Below, one piece after another: positions 9,129 through 18,072 of a DNA stretch of 64,000 nt. A model generated the notes under the pieces. The model saw nothing but the letters and a program-made list of their open reading frames with translations. It had not been told where the DNA came from and made no database searches. A program made the translations under genes and the position numbers. This stretch comes from an uncultured Pelagibacteraceae bacterium (GTDB taxonomy: Bacteria > Pseudomonadota > Alphaproteobacteria > Pelagibacterales > Pelagibacteraceae). Location of the stretch: contig CACJPW010000002.1 in the NCBI GenBank assembly GCA_902595375.1, positions 77,745 to 141,744 on the forward strand. Reading direction: 5' to 3'. Positions within the stretch are counted from its first letter, which is position 1, and each line of letters starts with the position of its first letter.

Positions 9129-9811
9129 TGAGGGCAAATTTATTCATTGTCGAAGATGAAATGCCCATCGTAACTTTGCTTAAATACAATTTAGAAAAAG
9201 AGGGTCACAAAGTTGATTATGCAGTCAATGGAGAAGACGCTATTAGAAATATAAAGGAAAAAAATCCTGATTTAATTTTATTAGATTGGATGTTGCCGGA
9301 TATTTCAGGTGTTGAAGTCTGTAAAAATTTGAAAAGAAGCAATCTTCACAAAAATATCCCAATCATTATGTTAACAGCCAAAGGTGAAGAAGAAGACAAG
9401 CTGAAAGGATTTGAAACAGGAGCAGATGACTACGTAACTAAGCCATTCAGTCAAAAAGAACTTATTGCAAGAGTTAACGCTTTATTAAAGAGATCTAAAC
9501 CAAGTGTTGCCGCTGATGTTGTAGTATTTGAGGATCTTAAAGTAGATAGAGTTCAACGAAGAGTTTATAGAGCAGATAAACAAGTTATAGTCGGCCCAAC
9601 CGAATTTAAACTAATTGATTTTTTAATAAAGAATCCAAAAAGAGTATATTCGCGTGAGCAACTTCTAAATTCTGTATGGGGAGATGATATTTATGTTGAG
9701 TCTAGAACTATAGATGTTCATATAAGAAGACTAAGAAAAGCAATAAATATTGATGGCAAGAAAGATCTTATCAGAACAGTAAGATCTGCTGGCTATTCCT
9801 TAGATGTTTGA
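9128..9811 (+). CDS. phoB: Phosphate regulon response regulator PhoB
   Basis: Receiver domain (VEDE...LLDWMLPDISG...MLTAKGEE...DDYVTKPFS) plus winged helix (YSREQLLNSVWGDDIYVESRTIDVHIRRLRKAI). Confidence 0.93.
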   Translation: MRANLFIVEDEMPIVTLLKYNLEKEGHKVDYAVNGEDAIRNIKEKNPDLILLDWMLPDISGVEVCKNLKRSNLHKNIPIIMLTAKGEEEDKLKGFETGADDYVTKPFSQKELIARVNALLKRSKPSVAADVVVFEDLKVDRVQRRVYRADKQVIVGPTEFKLIDFLIKNPKRVYSREQLLNSVWGDDIYVESRTIDVHIRRLRKAINIDGKKDLIRTVRSAGYSLDV

Positions 9812-10317
9812 AGATCTTTTGGCTTTATAAATGATATTAATTTTCCTTTAACTTTTGATAACTTTCCCCAATCATTGAAATTAAAACTTACTTCAGCAAC
9901 GGCTGCAGTAGGAAATTTTCTTTTTAAATTTTCAAATTGTTCAGAGTTTTCTTTAAGACAGATTCGATTTATGAGTTCACTAATTGAAGGTTCATGATTG
10001 ATTAAAAGTAAAGTTTTATAATTATCAACTGTTTGTTTTAAGATATGAATAATTTCATCCTCACTAGCATGATAAAGCGCTTTTTTTTTAATAATTTTCT
10101 TAAAACTGATTTTTTCTGACAATATATTTAATGTTTGTATTGTCCTTTTAGAGGATGAGCAATAAACTAAATCAAATTTTAATTTCTTTTTAATAAAAAA
10201 TTCACAAATTAATTTTGCTGAATTTACCCCTCTTTTATTCAATGGCCTGTCATGATCATCTAAATCTGGAAAATCCCAACTAGATTTAGCATGTCTCATC
10301 GCATATAATTTAAACAT
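9793..10317 (-). CDS. sixA: SixA-like histidine phosphatase
   Basis: N-terminal LYAMRHAKSSW RHG motif, CSSSKRTIQT, INHEPSI. Confidence 0.8.
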   Translation of the reverse strand: MFKLYAMRHAKSSWDFPDLDDHDRPLNKRGVNSAKLICEFFIKKKLKFDLVYCSSSKRTIQTLNILSEKISFKKIIKKKALYHASEDEIIHILKQTVDNYKTLLLINHEPSISELINRICLKENSEQFENLKRKFPTAAVAEVSFNFNDWGKLSKVKGKLISFIKPKDLQTSKE

Positions 10318-10339
10318 ATTTTTAATTTAACATTTAAAT

Positions 10340-12466
10340 ATGTCGAAAGCATCATTTTCAGAAAACGCTAATATTAGCAATCAACTCATAAACAGAGAAT
10401 TATCTTGGCTTCAGTTTAATGATCGTGTTTTAGAAGAGTCAAAAGATAAAACAAATCCTCTATTTGAAAGAGTAAAATTTTTATCAATCGCAGGTACAAA
10501 TTTAGATGAATTTTTTATGGTAAGAGTCGCTGGACTTTTTAATCAAATTAAAGATGGTTTTGACGAATTAAGCGCAGATGGATTAACTGCAGAGGATCAA
10601 TTGAATAGGGTCGTATTAAAAACTAAAGATCTATTAAAGAAGCAAAACGAAGCATTCCTAGATTTGAAAAAAGAGCTATCGAAAGAAAAAATTTTCATTC
10701 GAAAAATGTCAGAACTAAATAAGAAGGATCTTATGTATCTAAGAGAATATTTTCAGGAAACAATTTATCCTATAATAACACCTACAGCCATTGACCCATC
10801 ACATCCCTTTCCTTTTATACCAAATAAAGGCCAAGCAATTTTACTAAGAATGACTAGAATAAAAAAAAAAAGAGAACTAAATGCAATTATAGTTATACCA
10901 AGAGCACTTCCAAAATTTATATCGCTAAATAATTCTGAAACAATAAATGAATTTGTCACAATTGATGACGTAATTTGTAAATTTGCTAATGAAATATTTC
11001 CAGACCATAATATCGAGGCAAGTTTGCAGTTTAAAATAATTAGAGACAGTGAAATTGAAATAGATGATGAAGCTGCTGATCTTGTGAGATATTTTGAAAA
11101 AGCAATTAAGAAAAGAAGAAGGGGAAACGTAGTTAAACTCGAAGTACTCACTAATTCAAACAAAAAACTTTTAAATTTTATTTCAAAAAAATTTAAAATG
11201 GATGAAGATCATATTTATGAGGTTGAAGGATTGGTTGGAATACAAGATATAGATGAAATTTGTAAAAAGAAAGATCCAAAGCTGAGATTTAAAAAGTTTA
11301 ATCCTAGAGAAGTTGAAAGATTGAAGGAATTTGATGATAAATTTTTTTCAGCTATAAGAAGTAAAGATTTTGTTGTACACCATCCTTTTGAAACTTTTGA
11401 TGTAGTAATTCAATTTTTAGAAGCTGCAGCAAAAGATCCCAAAGTTATCGGTATCAAACAAACTTTATATCGAACCACACCTGACTCTCCTATCGTAAAA
11501 GCACTAAGTAGAGCAGCAGAAAACGGAAAAGTTGTTACAGCCGTAATAGAAATAAAAGCTCGATTTGATGAGGAAGCTAATATTGAATTATCTAGGAAAC
11601 TAGAGAAAGCTGGCGTTCAAATTGTTTACGGATTCGCAAAATACAAAACGCATGCAAAGGCAAGTTTAGTTTTAAGAAAAGAAGGAGCTAAAACGCGAAG
11701 CTATGTTCACTTAGGTACAGGAAACTATCATCCAATTAACGCAAAAATTTATACTGACTTATCACTGTTTAGCTCTAATCAAGACTTGGCCAAAGATGTC
11801 GAAAAATTTTTCAATTATGTAACTGGTTATGCAAAACCAAAAAAATTGAATAAAATTTTTATGTCTCCATTAAATAGTAGGAATTTTTTTGAAGAAAAAA
11901 TTGAAAATGAAATTGTAAATGCAAATAAAGGAAAACCTGCAGAAATATGGGCAAAAATGAATTCTCTTGTAGACCCTGGAATTATTAAGAAATTTTACGA
12001 AGCTTCAAACGCAGGGGTAAAAATAAATTTATCAGTAAGAGGAGTATGTTGCTTAAGACCTGGAATTAAAGGTCAATCTGAAAATATAAAAGTAAAAAGC
12101 CTTATTGGCAGATTTTTAGAACACTCAAGAATTTATTGTTTTGCAAATGGTAGTTCTATGCCCTCTCGAGAGAATCAGGTATATATTTCATCTGCAGATT
12201 TAATGCCTAGAAATTTAGATAGAAGAATTGAAATTATAATCCCGATAGAAAACAATACTGTGCATGAACAAATTTTAGATCAAATTATGTTAGCCAACTT
12301 TAAAGATAAATCAGAAACATGGTATTTAGATAGCTTAGGAAACTATCATAAAGAACAAGAGAAAGGCTTTTCCGCACATTCCTATTTCATGAAGAACCCA
12401 AGTTTATCAGGTCGTGGTAAGTCAATTTTAAGAGCTAAACCTCAAAATTTAAGATTAGTAAAATGA
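10340..12466 (+). CDS. ppk: Polyphosphate kinase 1
   Basis: NRELSWLQFNDRVLEE, AGTNLDEFFMVRVAG, KTHAKASLVLRKE, HLGTGNYHP, DRRIEIIIPI. Confidence 0.95.
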   Translation: MSKASFSENANISNQLINRELSWLQFNDRVLEESKDKTNPLFERVKFLSIAGTNLDEFFMVRVAGLFNQIKDGFDELSADGLTAEDQLNRVVLKTKDLLKKQNEAFLDLKKELSKEKIFIRKMSELNKKDLMYLREYFQETIYPIITPTAIDPSHPFPFIPNKGQAILLRMTRIKKKRELNAIIVIPRALPKFISLNNSETINEFVTIDDVICKFANEIFPDHNIEASLQFKIIRDSEIEIDDEAADLVRYFEKAIKKRRRGNVVKLEVLTNSNKKLLNFISKKFKMDEDHIYEVEGLVGIQDIDEICKKKDPKLRFKKFNPREVERLKEFDDKFFSAIRSKDFVVHHPFETFDVVIQFLEAAAKDPKVIGIKQTLYRTTPDSPIVKALSRAAENGKVVTAVIEIKARFDEEANIELSRKLEKAGVQIVYGFAKYKTHAKASLVLRKEGAKTRSYVHLGTGNYHPINAKIYTDLSLFSSNQDLAKDVEKFFNYVTGYAKPKKLNKIFMSPLNSRNFFEEKIENEIVNANKGKPAEIWAKMNSLVDPGIIKKFYEASNAGVKINLSVRGVCCLRPGIKGQSENIKVKSLIGRFLEHSRIYCFANGSSMPSRENQVYISSADLMPRNLDRRIEIIIPIENNTVHEQILDQIMLANFKDKSETWYLDSLGNYHKEQEKGFSAHSYFMKNPSLSGRGKSILRAKPQNLRLVK

Positions 12467-13968
12467 AACCAGAATTAAAAAATCTTTTTAAATTTCAGTC
12501 TAATAAAAAGTCTAAGCAAGCCATAATAGATCTTGGATCAAATTCAGTAAGAATGCTCATATACGATAATTTTAAAATTTCTCCAATTCCAGTCTTTAAT
12601 GAAAAAGCAGTTTGCAAACTTGGAAAAAATTTAGATAAATCTAAAAAACTAAACCCTGATGGAATTAAAAGTTCTTTAAAAGTTTTAAATAGATTTAAAG
12701 AAATTTTAGATATTTCAGACGTTCAAGATTTAGAAATTATTGCAACAGCGGCTTTTAGAGAGGCTACTGATGCAAGTGAATTTTTAAGAGAAATTGAAAA
12801 AATATTTAATAAAAAACCACTAGTATTATCTGGCGAGGAAGAAGCAAGAACATCAGCAAACGGTGTAATGGTAGGATTTGATGAAGTAGATGGACTAGTT
12901 GCAGATTTAGGAGGTGGAAGTTTAGAACTTGCCAGAGTTTCCAAAAATCAAATTTTTGAAACAACCTCTTTACCTCTTGGAGTACTAAGACTTGAAAATA
13001 ACCCTATTGTAAAAAAAAGAAATTTGGGAAAATATGTTAGAAAACTTTTAAGAGATGAAAAATGGCTTTCTAAAAAGAAATTCAAAAATATTTATTTGGT
13101 AGGAGGGACTTGGAGATCATTATTTAAATATCATCTCTTTAAAGAAAAACACCCATTACATATTTTGCATCAATATAAGCTCTCAAAAGATGTAGCAGTT
13201 AAATACTTAAATAGGATTTCAAAATTTAATAAATCATCTTTGAAATCAATGGAGTATATAACTAAATCTAGAACTCCCTATTTACCGTTTAGCTCTATAA
13301 TACTTAACGAAATAATTGAAGCAGCAAGCCCTTCAAAAGTTATTTGCTCAATCAGTGGACTGAGAGAGGGGCATATGAATATAATTATAAACCAAGGAAT
13401 GAGCGAGGATGAAATTTTCAAATTAAAAACTTATGGTATATCTTTTAAAAAAGGGGACTATGGAAAGAGTTTTGAGAAATATTTTAACTTTATTTCACCA
13501 TTATTTGAAGATAACGAATATTTTAATCGAAGATTACTAACCTTGGCTTGTATCTTAAGTAAAATGGATTGGGGCTTAGGAGCTTTTCAAAAAGCAGAAT
13601 TAGTTTTTATGGAAGTGTTAAATACTCCATTACTAAAACTAGAACATAGAGATAGAGTAAAAGTTGCATCAGCAAGTTTTTGGAGACATTGTGGTTTAAA
13701 ATATAATCCGAATTATGAATTTTTATCCTTATTAAATAACAACGAAATTTTATCCTCAAAGCAAGTGGGATCTGCTTTAAGATTAGCAGAATCACTTACA
13801 AGCATGTCTTCGTTATTGTTAGATGAATTTAAAATTTATAAAAGAAATAAGACTATTTTTTTGAAAATACCTAACAATCATAGTGATATAGTCTCAAAAC
13901 AAGTAACTAAAAGACTTAAAAACTTGGCAAGAGAGATGAATGTCGACTCTAATATCATTTATTCTTGA
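12463..13968 (+). CDS. ppx: Exopolyphosphatase, Ppx/GppA family
   Basis: AIIDLGSNSVRMLIYD, LVADLGGGSLELARV, ATAAFREATD; follows ppk with overlap. Confidence 0.9.
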   Translation: MKPELKNLFKFQSNKKSKQAIIDLGSNSVRMLIYDNFKISPIPVFNEKAVCKLGKNLDKSKKLNPDGIKSSLKVLNRFKEILDISDVQDLEIIATAAFREATDASEFLREIEKIFNKKPLVLSGEEEARTSANGVMVGFDEVDGLVADLGGGSLELARVSKNQIFETTSLPLGVLRLENNPIVKKRNLGKYVRKLLRDEKWLSKKKFKNIYLVGGTWRSLFKYHLFKEKHPLHILHQYKLSKDVAVKYLNRISKFNKSSLKSMEYITKSRTPYLPFSSIILNEIIEAASPSKVICSISGLREGHMNIIINQGMSEDEIFKLKTYGISFKKGDYGKSFEKYFNFISPLFEDNEYFNRRLLTLACILSKMDWGLGAFQKAELVFMEVLNTPLLKLEHRDRVKVASASFWRHCGLKYNPNYEFLSLLNNNEILSSKQVGSALRLAESLTSMSSLLLDEFKIYKRNKTIFLKIPNNHSDIVSKQVTKRLKNLAREMNVDSNIIYS

Positions 13969-14062
13969 AAATTAATAAATCTTTAACTTAATTTAAATAT
14001 TTTTTTAGCATTTGTATATTATTAATAGATTATCAGTCTCCCATCTGTGTTGTTAATTAATT

Positions 14063-14091
14063 AGCCCAAGGTATCAATATTACCTTGGGCT
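14063..14091. terminator. 11-bp perfect inverted repeat between convergent ppx and aquaporin genes; possible bidirectional terminator or sRNA 3' hairpin
   Basis: AGCCCAAGGTA TCAATAT TACCTTGGGCT; no strong T-tract. Confidence 0.5.
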
Positions 14092-14100
14092 ACCCTCCAA

Positions 14101-14748
14101 CTATAAAATAATTTTTCTAATTAAATAGACAGCTAGTATTCCGCCAACAATTTCAGCAATGATATAGCTAGGAGTATTTAAGTAATTAATTCCAGTAAAT
14201 GTGTCTGTAAAAGTTCTTGCGATTGCTACCGCTGGATTTGCAAAAGAAGTTGAAGAGGTAAACCAATACCCCGCTGTTATAAAAGTAGCTACTGATGAAG
14301 CGACCGCAAGTTTGCCGCTCTTTAAAGATCCAAATATTACAAAAATTAATCCAAAAGTTGCAATGATCTCAGCTGTAAAAATATTTATTCCAGGTCTTAT
14401 CTTCTGTGAAAGCTGCAACAAAGGAAGATCAAACATAAAATTTGCTAACATTACCCCTAACATGCAACCTAAGATTTGAGCAGAGATATAAGTGATAATT
14501 AAATTTTTTTTAATCTTGTTGGTAAAATACATTGCTAAAGTAACGACAGGATTGAAATGTGCGCCGGAGATATCACCGATTGAAGTAATCAGAACAAATA
14601 ATCCTGCACCTGTAGCTAAAGTATTCGCTATTAGCATTACAGCGATATCATCAGTTAGATTTTGAGCCATAATACCTGAACCAACAATAATCATGACTAA
14701 AAAACAACTTCCTATAAATTCACCAATAAATATCTTTTTACTTTTCAT
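14101..14748 (-). CDS. MIP/aquaporin family channel, AqpS-like (possible arsenite channel)
   Basis: Two half-helix motifs GAHFNPVVTLA (NPV variant) and SFANPAVAIAR; six TM segments; adjacent to arsC. Confidence 0.85.
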   Translation of the reverse strand: MKSKKIFIGEFIGSCFLVMIIVGSGIMAQNLTDDIAVMLIANTLATGAGLFVLITSIGDISGAHFNPVVTLAMYFTNKIKKNLIITYISAQILGCMLGVMLANFMFDLPLLQLSQKIRPGINIFTAEIIATFGLIFVIFGSLKSGKLAVASSVATFITAGYWFTSSTSFANPAVAIARTFTDTFTGINYLNTPSYIIAEIVGGILAVYLIRKIIL

Positions 14749-15181
14749 TTTTTACCCAATGTTTAATTTTTTCATTAATTATATTATAAGTTTCTTCAGC
14801 TATTAAATTTATTTTATCTTTATTTTTAGTTTTTTTAATTTTTTCAACAGGGTCCGCGATGTCCCAGTGCGTAATGGTCTTTTTTTTAGGCCATACAGGA
14901 CAAACTTCTTTATTGGCGTTATTACAAACTGTAATCACATAATCAATATCAATATCATTTTTTAAAAATTCATCAAAATTTTTTGAATAATACGTGGCTA
15001 AATTAAATTTTTTTCCTTCAAGATACTCTTTAATGTAGGGATTGATTTTTCCTGAAGGATTACTTCCAGCGCTAAATGCGATGAATTTATTTCGGAAATT
15101 ATTGTTTACAATACTTTCCGCTATTATGCTTCTCGCAGAGTTTCCAGTACAAACAAATAATATTGTTTTTATTTTCCTCAT
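14738..15181 (-). CDS. arsC: Arsenate reductase, LMW-protein tyrosine phosphatase (thioredoxin-coupled) family
   Basis: FVCTGNSARSII CX5R loop; VCNNANKEVCPVWP distal cysteines; HWDIADP. Confidence 0.88.
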   Translation of the reverse strand: MRKIKTILFVCTGNSARSIIAESIVNNNFRNKFIAFSAGSNPSGKINPYIKEYLEGKKFNLATYYSKNFDEFLKNDIDIDYVITVCNNANKEVCPVWPKKKTITHWDIADPVEKIKKTKNKDKINLIAEETYNIINEKIKHWVKNEK

Positions 15182-15207
15182 AAAAAATGTATTGAAGTGT
15201 CCCGAAC

Positions 15208-15441
15208 TTACGGAACCAAAATTTGATAAAAACCAATAATAAATAATGGAATCTGTAACCCAAAATTGGTTAATATTGCTTTATCCTTAGAAATAAAACC
15301 TGCAATTGTCCAACCAACAACTCCCGCTCCATGAAACATTATATTTACTGGATACATATTCAAATTTGTTAATAAAATACCTGTAAGAACTAAAAAAGTA
15401 CTTAACCATTTAAGGTATTTTTTAATAAACTTCATAATCAA
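15208..15441 (-). CDS. Small hypothetical membrane protein (77 aa)
   Basis: ORF between gcrA and arsC on same strand, three hydrophobic segments. Confidence 0.5.
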   Translation of the reverse strand: MIMKFIKKYLKWLSTFLVLTGILLTNLNMYPVNIMFHGAGVVGWTIAGFISKDKAILTNFGLQIPLFIIGFYQILVP

Positions 15442-15468
15442 TTATATGATTGTAATGTTAAAGTTTTG

Positions 15469-15963
15469 TTAACCAGACGAGGCTTTAACTTTTTTCTCGA
15501 TAAATTCTGGTATCTCATCACCAAGATCATCGTCTTTTTGATTTTTAGGTTGAAAGGCATACAAAACATGAAGTTTGCAATAAGGAAAATCTCCTTCAGG
15601 TTTTCTACCGCAAAAATAGAACTTTTCCTCATTAGGGTGACCGATAGGCCACTTACAAGTTTCATCTGTAAGTTCTTCAAGTGATTTAGGGTTTTCTGGC
15701 TCGAAGTTTTTGTCTAATAAAATTGATTGAAATTTGGCTTTTCTTGATGTTGGCGCGGGTCCTCTTCTAATCTGCTTATTATCATTGGTTCTAGGCGAAT
15801 TAGATTGCTTAGAAGGCGCTCTAGCTTCTAAATTTAACCTATGAGCTTTTCCAATTACTGCGTTTCTAGTAGTGTCACCTAATGCTTCGGCTATCTGACT
15901 TGCAGTATGCCCTTTAGACCAGAGTTCTTTTAATTTAGCGACTTTTTCTTCTGTCCAACTCAT
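15469..15963 (-). CDS. gcrA: GcrA cell cycle regulator
   Basis: MSWTEEKVAKLKELWSKGHTASQIAEALGDTTRNAVIGKAHRLNL, CKWPIGHP, YCKLH C-terminus. Confidence 0.93.
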   Translation of the reverse strand: MSWTEEKVAKLKELWSKGHTASQIAEALGDTTRNAVIGKAHRLNLEARAPSKQSNSPRTNDNKQIRRGPAPTSRKAKFQSILLDKNFEPENPKSLEELTDETCKWPIGHPNEEKFYFCGRKPEGDFPYCKLHVLYAFQPKNQKDDDLGDEIPEFIEKKVKASSG

Positions 15964-15991
15964 AGTATATAATTACAATATTTAGTAATAA

Positions 15992-16076
15992 TGCAAAACT
16001 TAGGACATAATATTGGGGTTTAAAACATTAAAACACATCAAAGCTGTGAGTAGATTTAGTTTTGCACAGTTTTTTT
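15992..16076 (+). other. Structured leader / small RNA candidate upstream of ABC-2 permease
   Basis: 9-bp perfect inverted repeat TGCAAAACT(15992-16000)/AGTTTTGCA(16058-16066) overlapping an alternative AAAGCTGTG(16040-16048)/CACAGTTTT(16065-16073) hairpin leading into T7. Confidence 0.4.
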
Positions 16077-16099
16077 AATAACAGGTTATAAGACTATCA

Positions 16100-16912
16100 A
16101 TGGTTGAAATTTCGAAAAAATATAAAATTGGAAAAAGAAGATTTGGATTAGTTAATTGGTACGGAACGTGGACTTTATACAAAAAAGAAGTTTTAAGATT
16201 CTTAATTGTGTGGATACAAACTATTTTTTCTCCACTAATTTCATCTTTACTCTTTTTACTTGTTTTATCTTTGGCAATTGGTGCTGATAGAGGAGATGTT
16301 CTTGGTGTACCTTTTATTACTTTTTTAGCGCCAGGGTTGATTTCTATGCAGGTAATTCAGCAATCTTTTTCGCATTCCTCATCATCTTTTATGATTAAAA
16401 AAATTGATGGAACTATAGTTGATTTATTATATGCTCCTTTATCACCAGGGGAAGTAACTTTCACGGTCTCACTTTCAGCAGTAACAAGAAGTGTCTTTAT
16501 TGGAATAGTTTCAATTATCGTATTTAAATTAATTATTGATATTGAAATTAAAAATTATTTAACGCTTATAGCATTTACCTTGCTTTCTTCTTTTGTTTTA
16601 GGAAATATAGGAATAATTGCTGGATTATGGGCTGAAAAATTTGATCATATGGCAACCGTCACTAATTTTGTAATAGTGCCATTATCTTTCTTATCAGGTA
16701 CTTTTTATTCAATAGAGAGACTCCCTGACTTTTTACAAGCAGTAAGTAAAGTTAATCCGTTTTTTTATATGATAGATGGTTTTAGATATAGTTTTATTGG
16801 CACTTCAGACGGTTCAATCTCTGTTGGTTTGGTATATTTAACTGCCCTAAGCTTTGTTAGCTGGCTTGTTTGTTATTTATTGTATAAAAAAGGTTATAAA
16901 ATAAAATCATGA
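16100..16912 (+). CDS. ABC-2 type transporter permease
   Basis: Six TM segments, ABC-2 permease pattern (FLAPGLISMQVIQQSF, SPLSFLSGTFYSIERLP, NPFFYMIDGFRYSF). Confidence 0.85.
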   Translation: MVEISKKYKIGKRRFGLVNWYGTWTLYKKEVLRFLIVWIQTIFSPLISSLLFLLVLSLAIGADRGDVLGVPFITFLAPGLISMQVIQQSFSHSSSSFMIKKIDGTIVDLLYAPLSPGEVTFTVSLSAVTRSVFIGIVSIIVFKLIIDIEIKNYLTLIAFTLLSSFVLGNIGIIAGLWAEKFDHMATVTNFVIVPLSFLSGTFYSIERLPDFLQAVSKVNPFFYMIDGFRYSFIGTSDGSISVGLVYLTALSFVSWLVCYLLYKKGYKIKS

Positions 16913-18072
16913 GTAAAATTTTAAATACTTATAACAGAAAAAAAATTTCTTTTTACAAGGGAAAAGGAAGTTTCTTATATTCAACAAATGGTAAGAAATA
17001 TTTAGATTTTGTTCAAGGAATTGCTGTTAATTGTCTTGGTCATGCTAATGACTATTTAATAAGATCTATTAATAAACAATCGAAAAAATTATGGCATGTT
17101 TCAAACGTTTTCACTATTCCTGAGCAAGAGAGATTGGCAAAAAGATTAGCCCAAAAAACATTTGCTGATTATGTGACTTTTCAAAATTCCGGTGCTGAAG
17201 CAACAGAAGCAGCTATAAAATTCGCTAGAAGATATTTTTATTCAAAAGGTCAACCAAGAAAAAATAGAGTTCTTTGCATTAATAATAGTTTTCATGGAAG
17301 AACTATCGCAGCTATTTTTGCCAGTAACAGCAAAAAAGCTATTGAAGGGTTTAAACCTAAAGTAGATGGTTTTGATCACTTTAACTTTGGTGATCATAAA
17401 GGTTTAGAAAAAGCGATAACTAGCAGAACTGCTGCTATCATGATTGAGACAATCATGGGAGAAGGGGGCATTAAAGTTATTCCGGATTTTTGTCTTAGAG
17501 GCTTAAGAAAACTATGTAATAAAAAAAAAATTTTACTTATTCTTGATGAAGTGCAATGTGGAATTGGAAGAAGTGGTAAATTTTTTGCATTTGAATATGC
17601 AAAAATTAAACCTGACATTGTCCCAATAGCAAAAGGTATTGGTGGTGGCTTTCCAATAGGCGCAGTTTTAGTAAATAAGAAAGTAGCATCAGGCATTAAG
17701 CCAGGTACCCATGGATCAACATTTGGCGGAAACCCTTTAGCAATGAGCGCCGGAAATGCGGTTATGGATATAATGTTTAAAAAAGGTTTCTTAAACAATG
17801 TAAGTAAAAACGGAAAATATTTTATAAATCAACTTGATAAAATTAAAAATAAGTACCCTAAGGTTATCAAAGAAGTAAGGGGTAAAGGATTGCTCATTGG
17901 ACTCTGTCTTCACGTAAATCATGCAAAATTTATTCAAAAACTTTTAGATAATAATTTATTGACAGTAAGAGCTGCTGAAAACGTTGTCAGACTTTTGCCT
18001 CCTTTAAATGTAACAAAGAGCGAGATAAACTTAGGTTTAAAAATAATAGAGAAAGTTTGCAAAAAATATTAA
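16909..18072 (+). CDS. argD: Acetylornithine aminotransferase (class III)
   Basis: FQNSGAEATEAAIKFAR, LILDEVQCGIGRSGKFFA, AKGIGGGFPIGA, HGSTFGGNPLA; followed by argF. Confidence 0.92.
   Translation: MSKILNTYNRKKISFYKGKGSFLYSTNGKKYLDFVQGIAVNCLGHANDYLIRSINKQSKKLWHVSNVFTIPEQERLAKRLAQKTFADYVTFQNSGAEATEAAIKFARRYFYSKGQPRKNRVLCINNSFHGRTIAAIFASNSKKAIEGFKPKVDGFDHFNFGDHKGLEKAITSRTAAIMIETIMGEGGIKVIPDFCLRGLRKLCNKKKILLILDEVQCGIGRSGKFFAFEYAKIKPDIVPIAKGIGGGFPIGAVLVNKKVASGIKPGTHGSTFGGNPLAMSAGNAVMDIMFKKGFLNNVSKNGKYFINQLDKIKNKYPKVIKEVRGKGLLIGLCLHVNHAKFIQKLLDNNLLTVRAAENVVRLLPPLNVTKSEINLGLKIIEKVCKKY

Noticed and set aside
15438-15684. ORFs 15438-15680 (-) and 15466-15684 (+) inside gcrA
   Set aside because: Overlap the conserved GcrA coding sequence in other frames with no independent support
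17394-17798. 134-aa antisense ORF in argD
   Set aside because: Opposite conserved argD codons; composition typical of reverse-frame shadow
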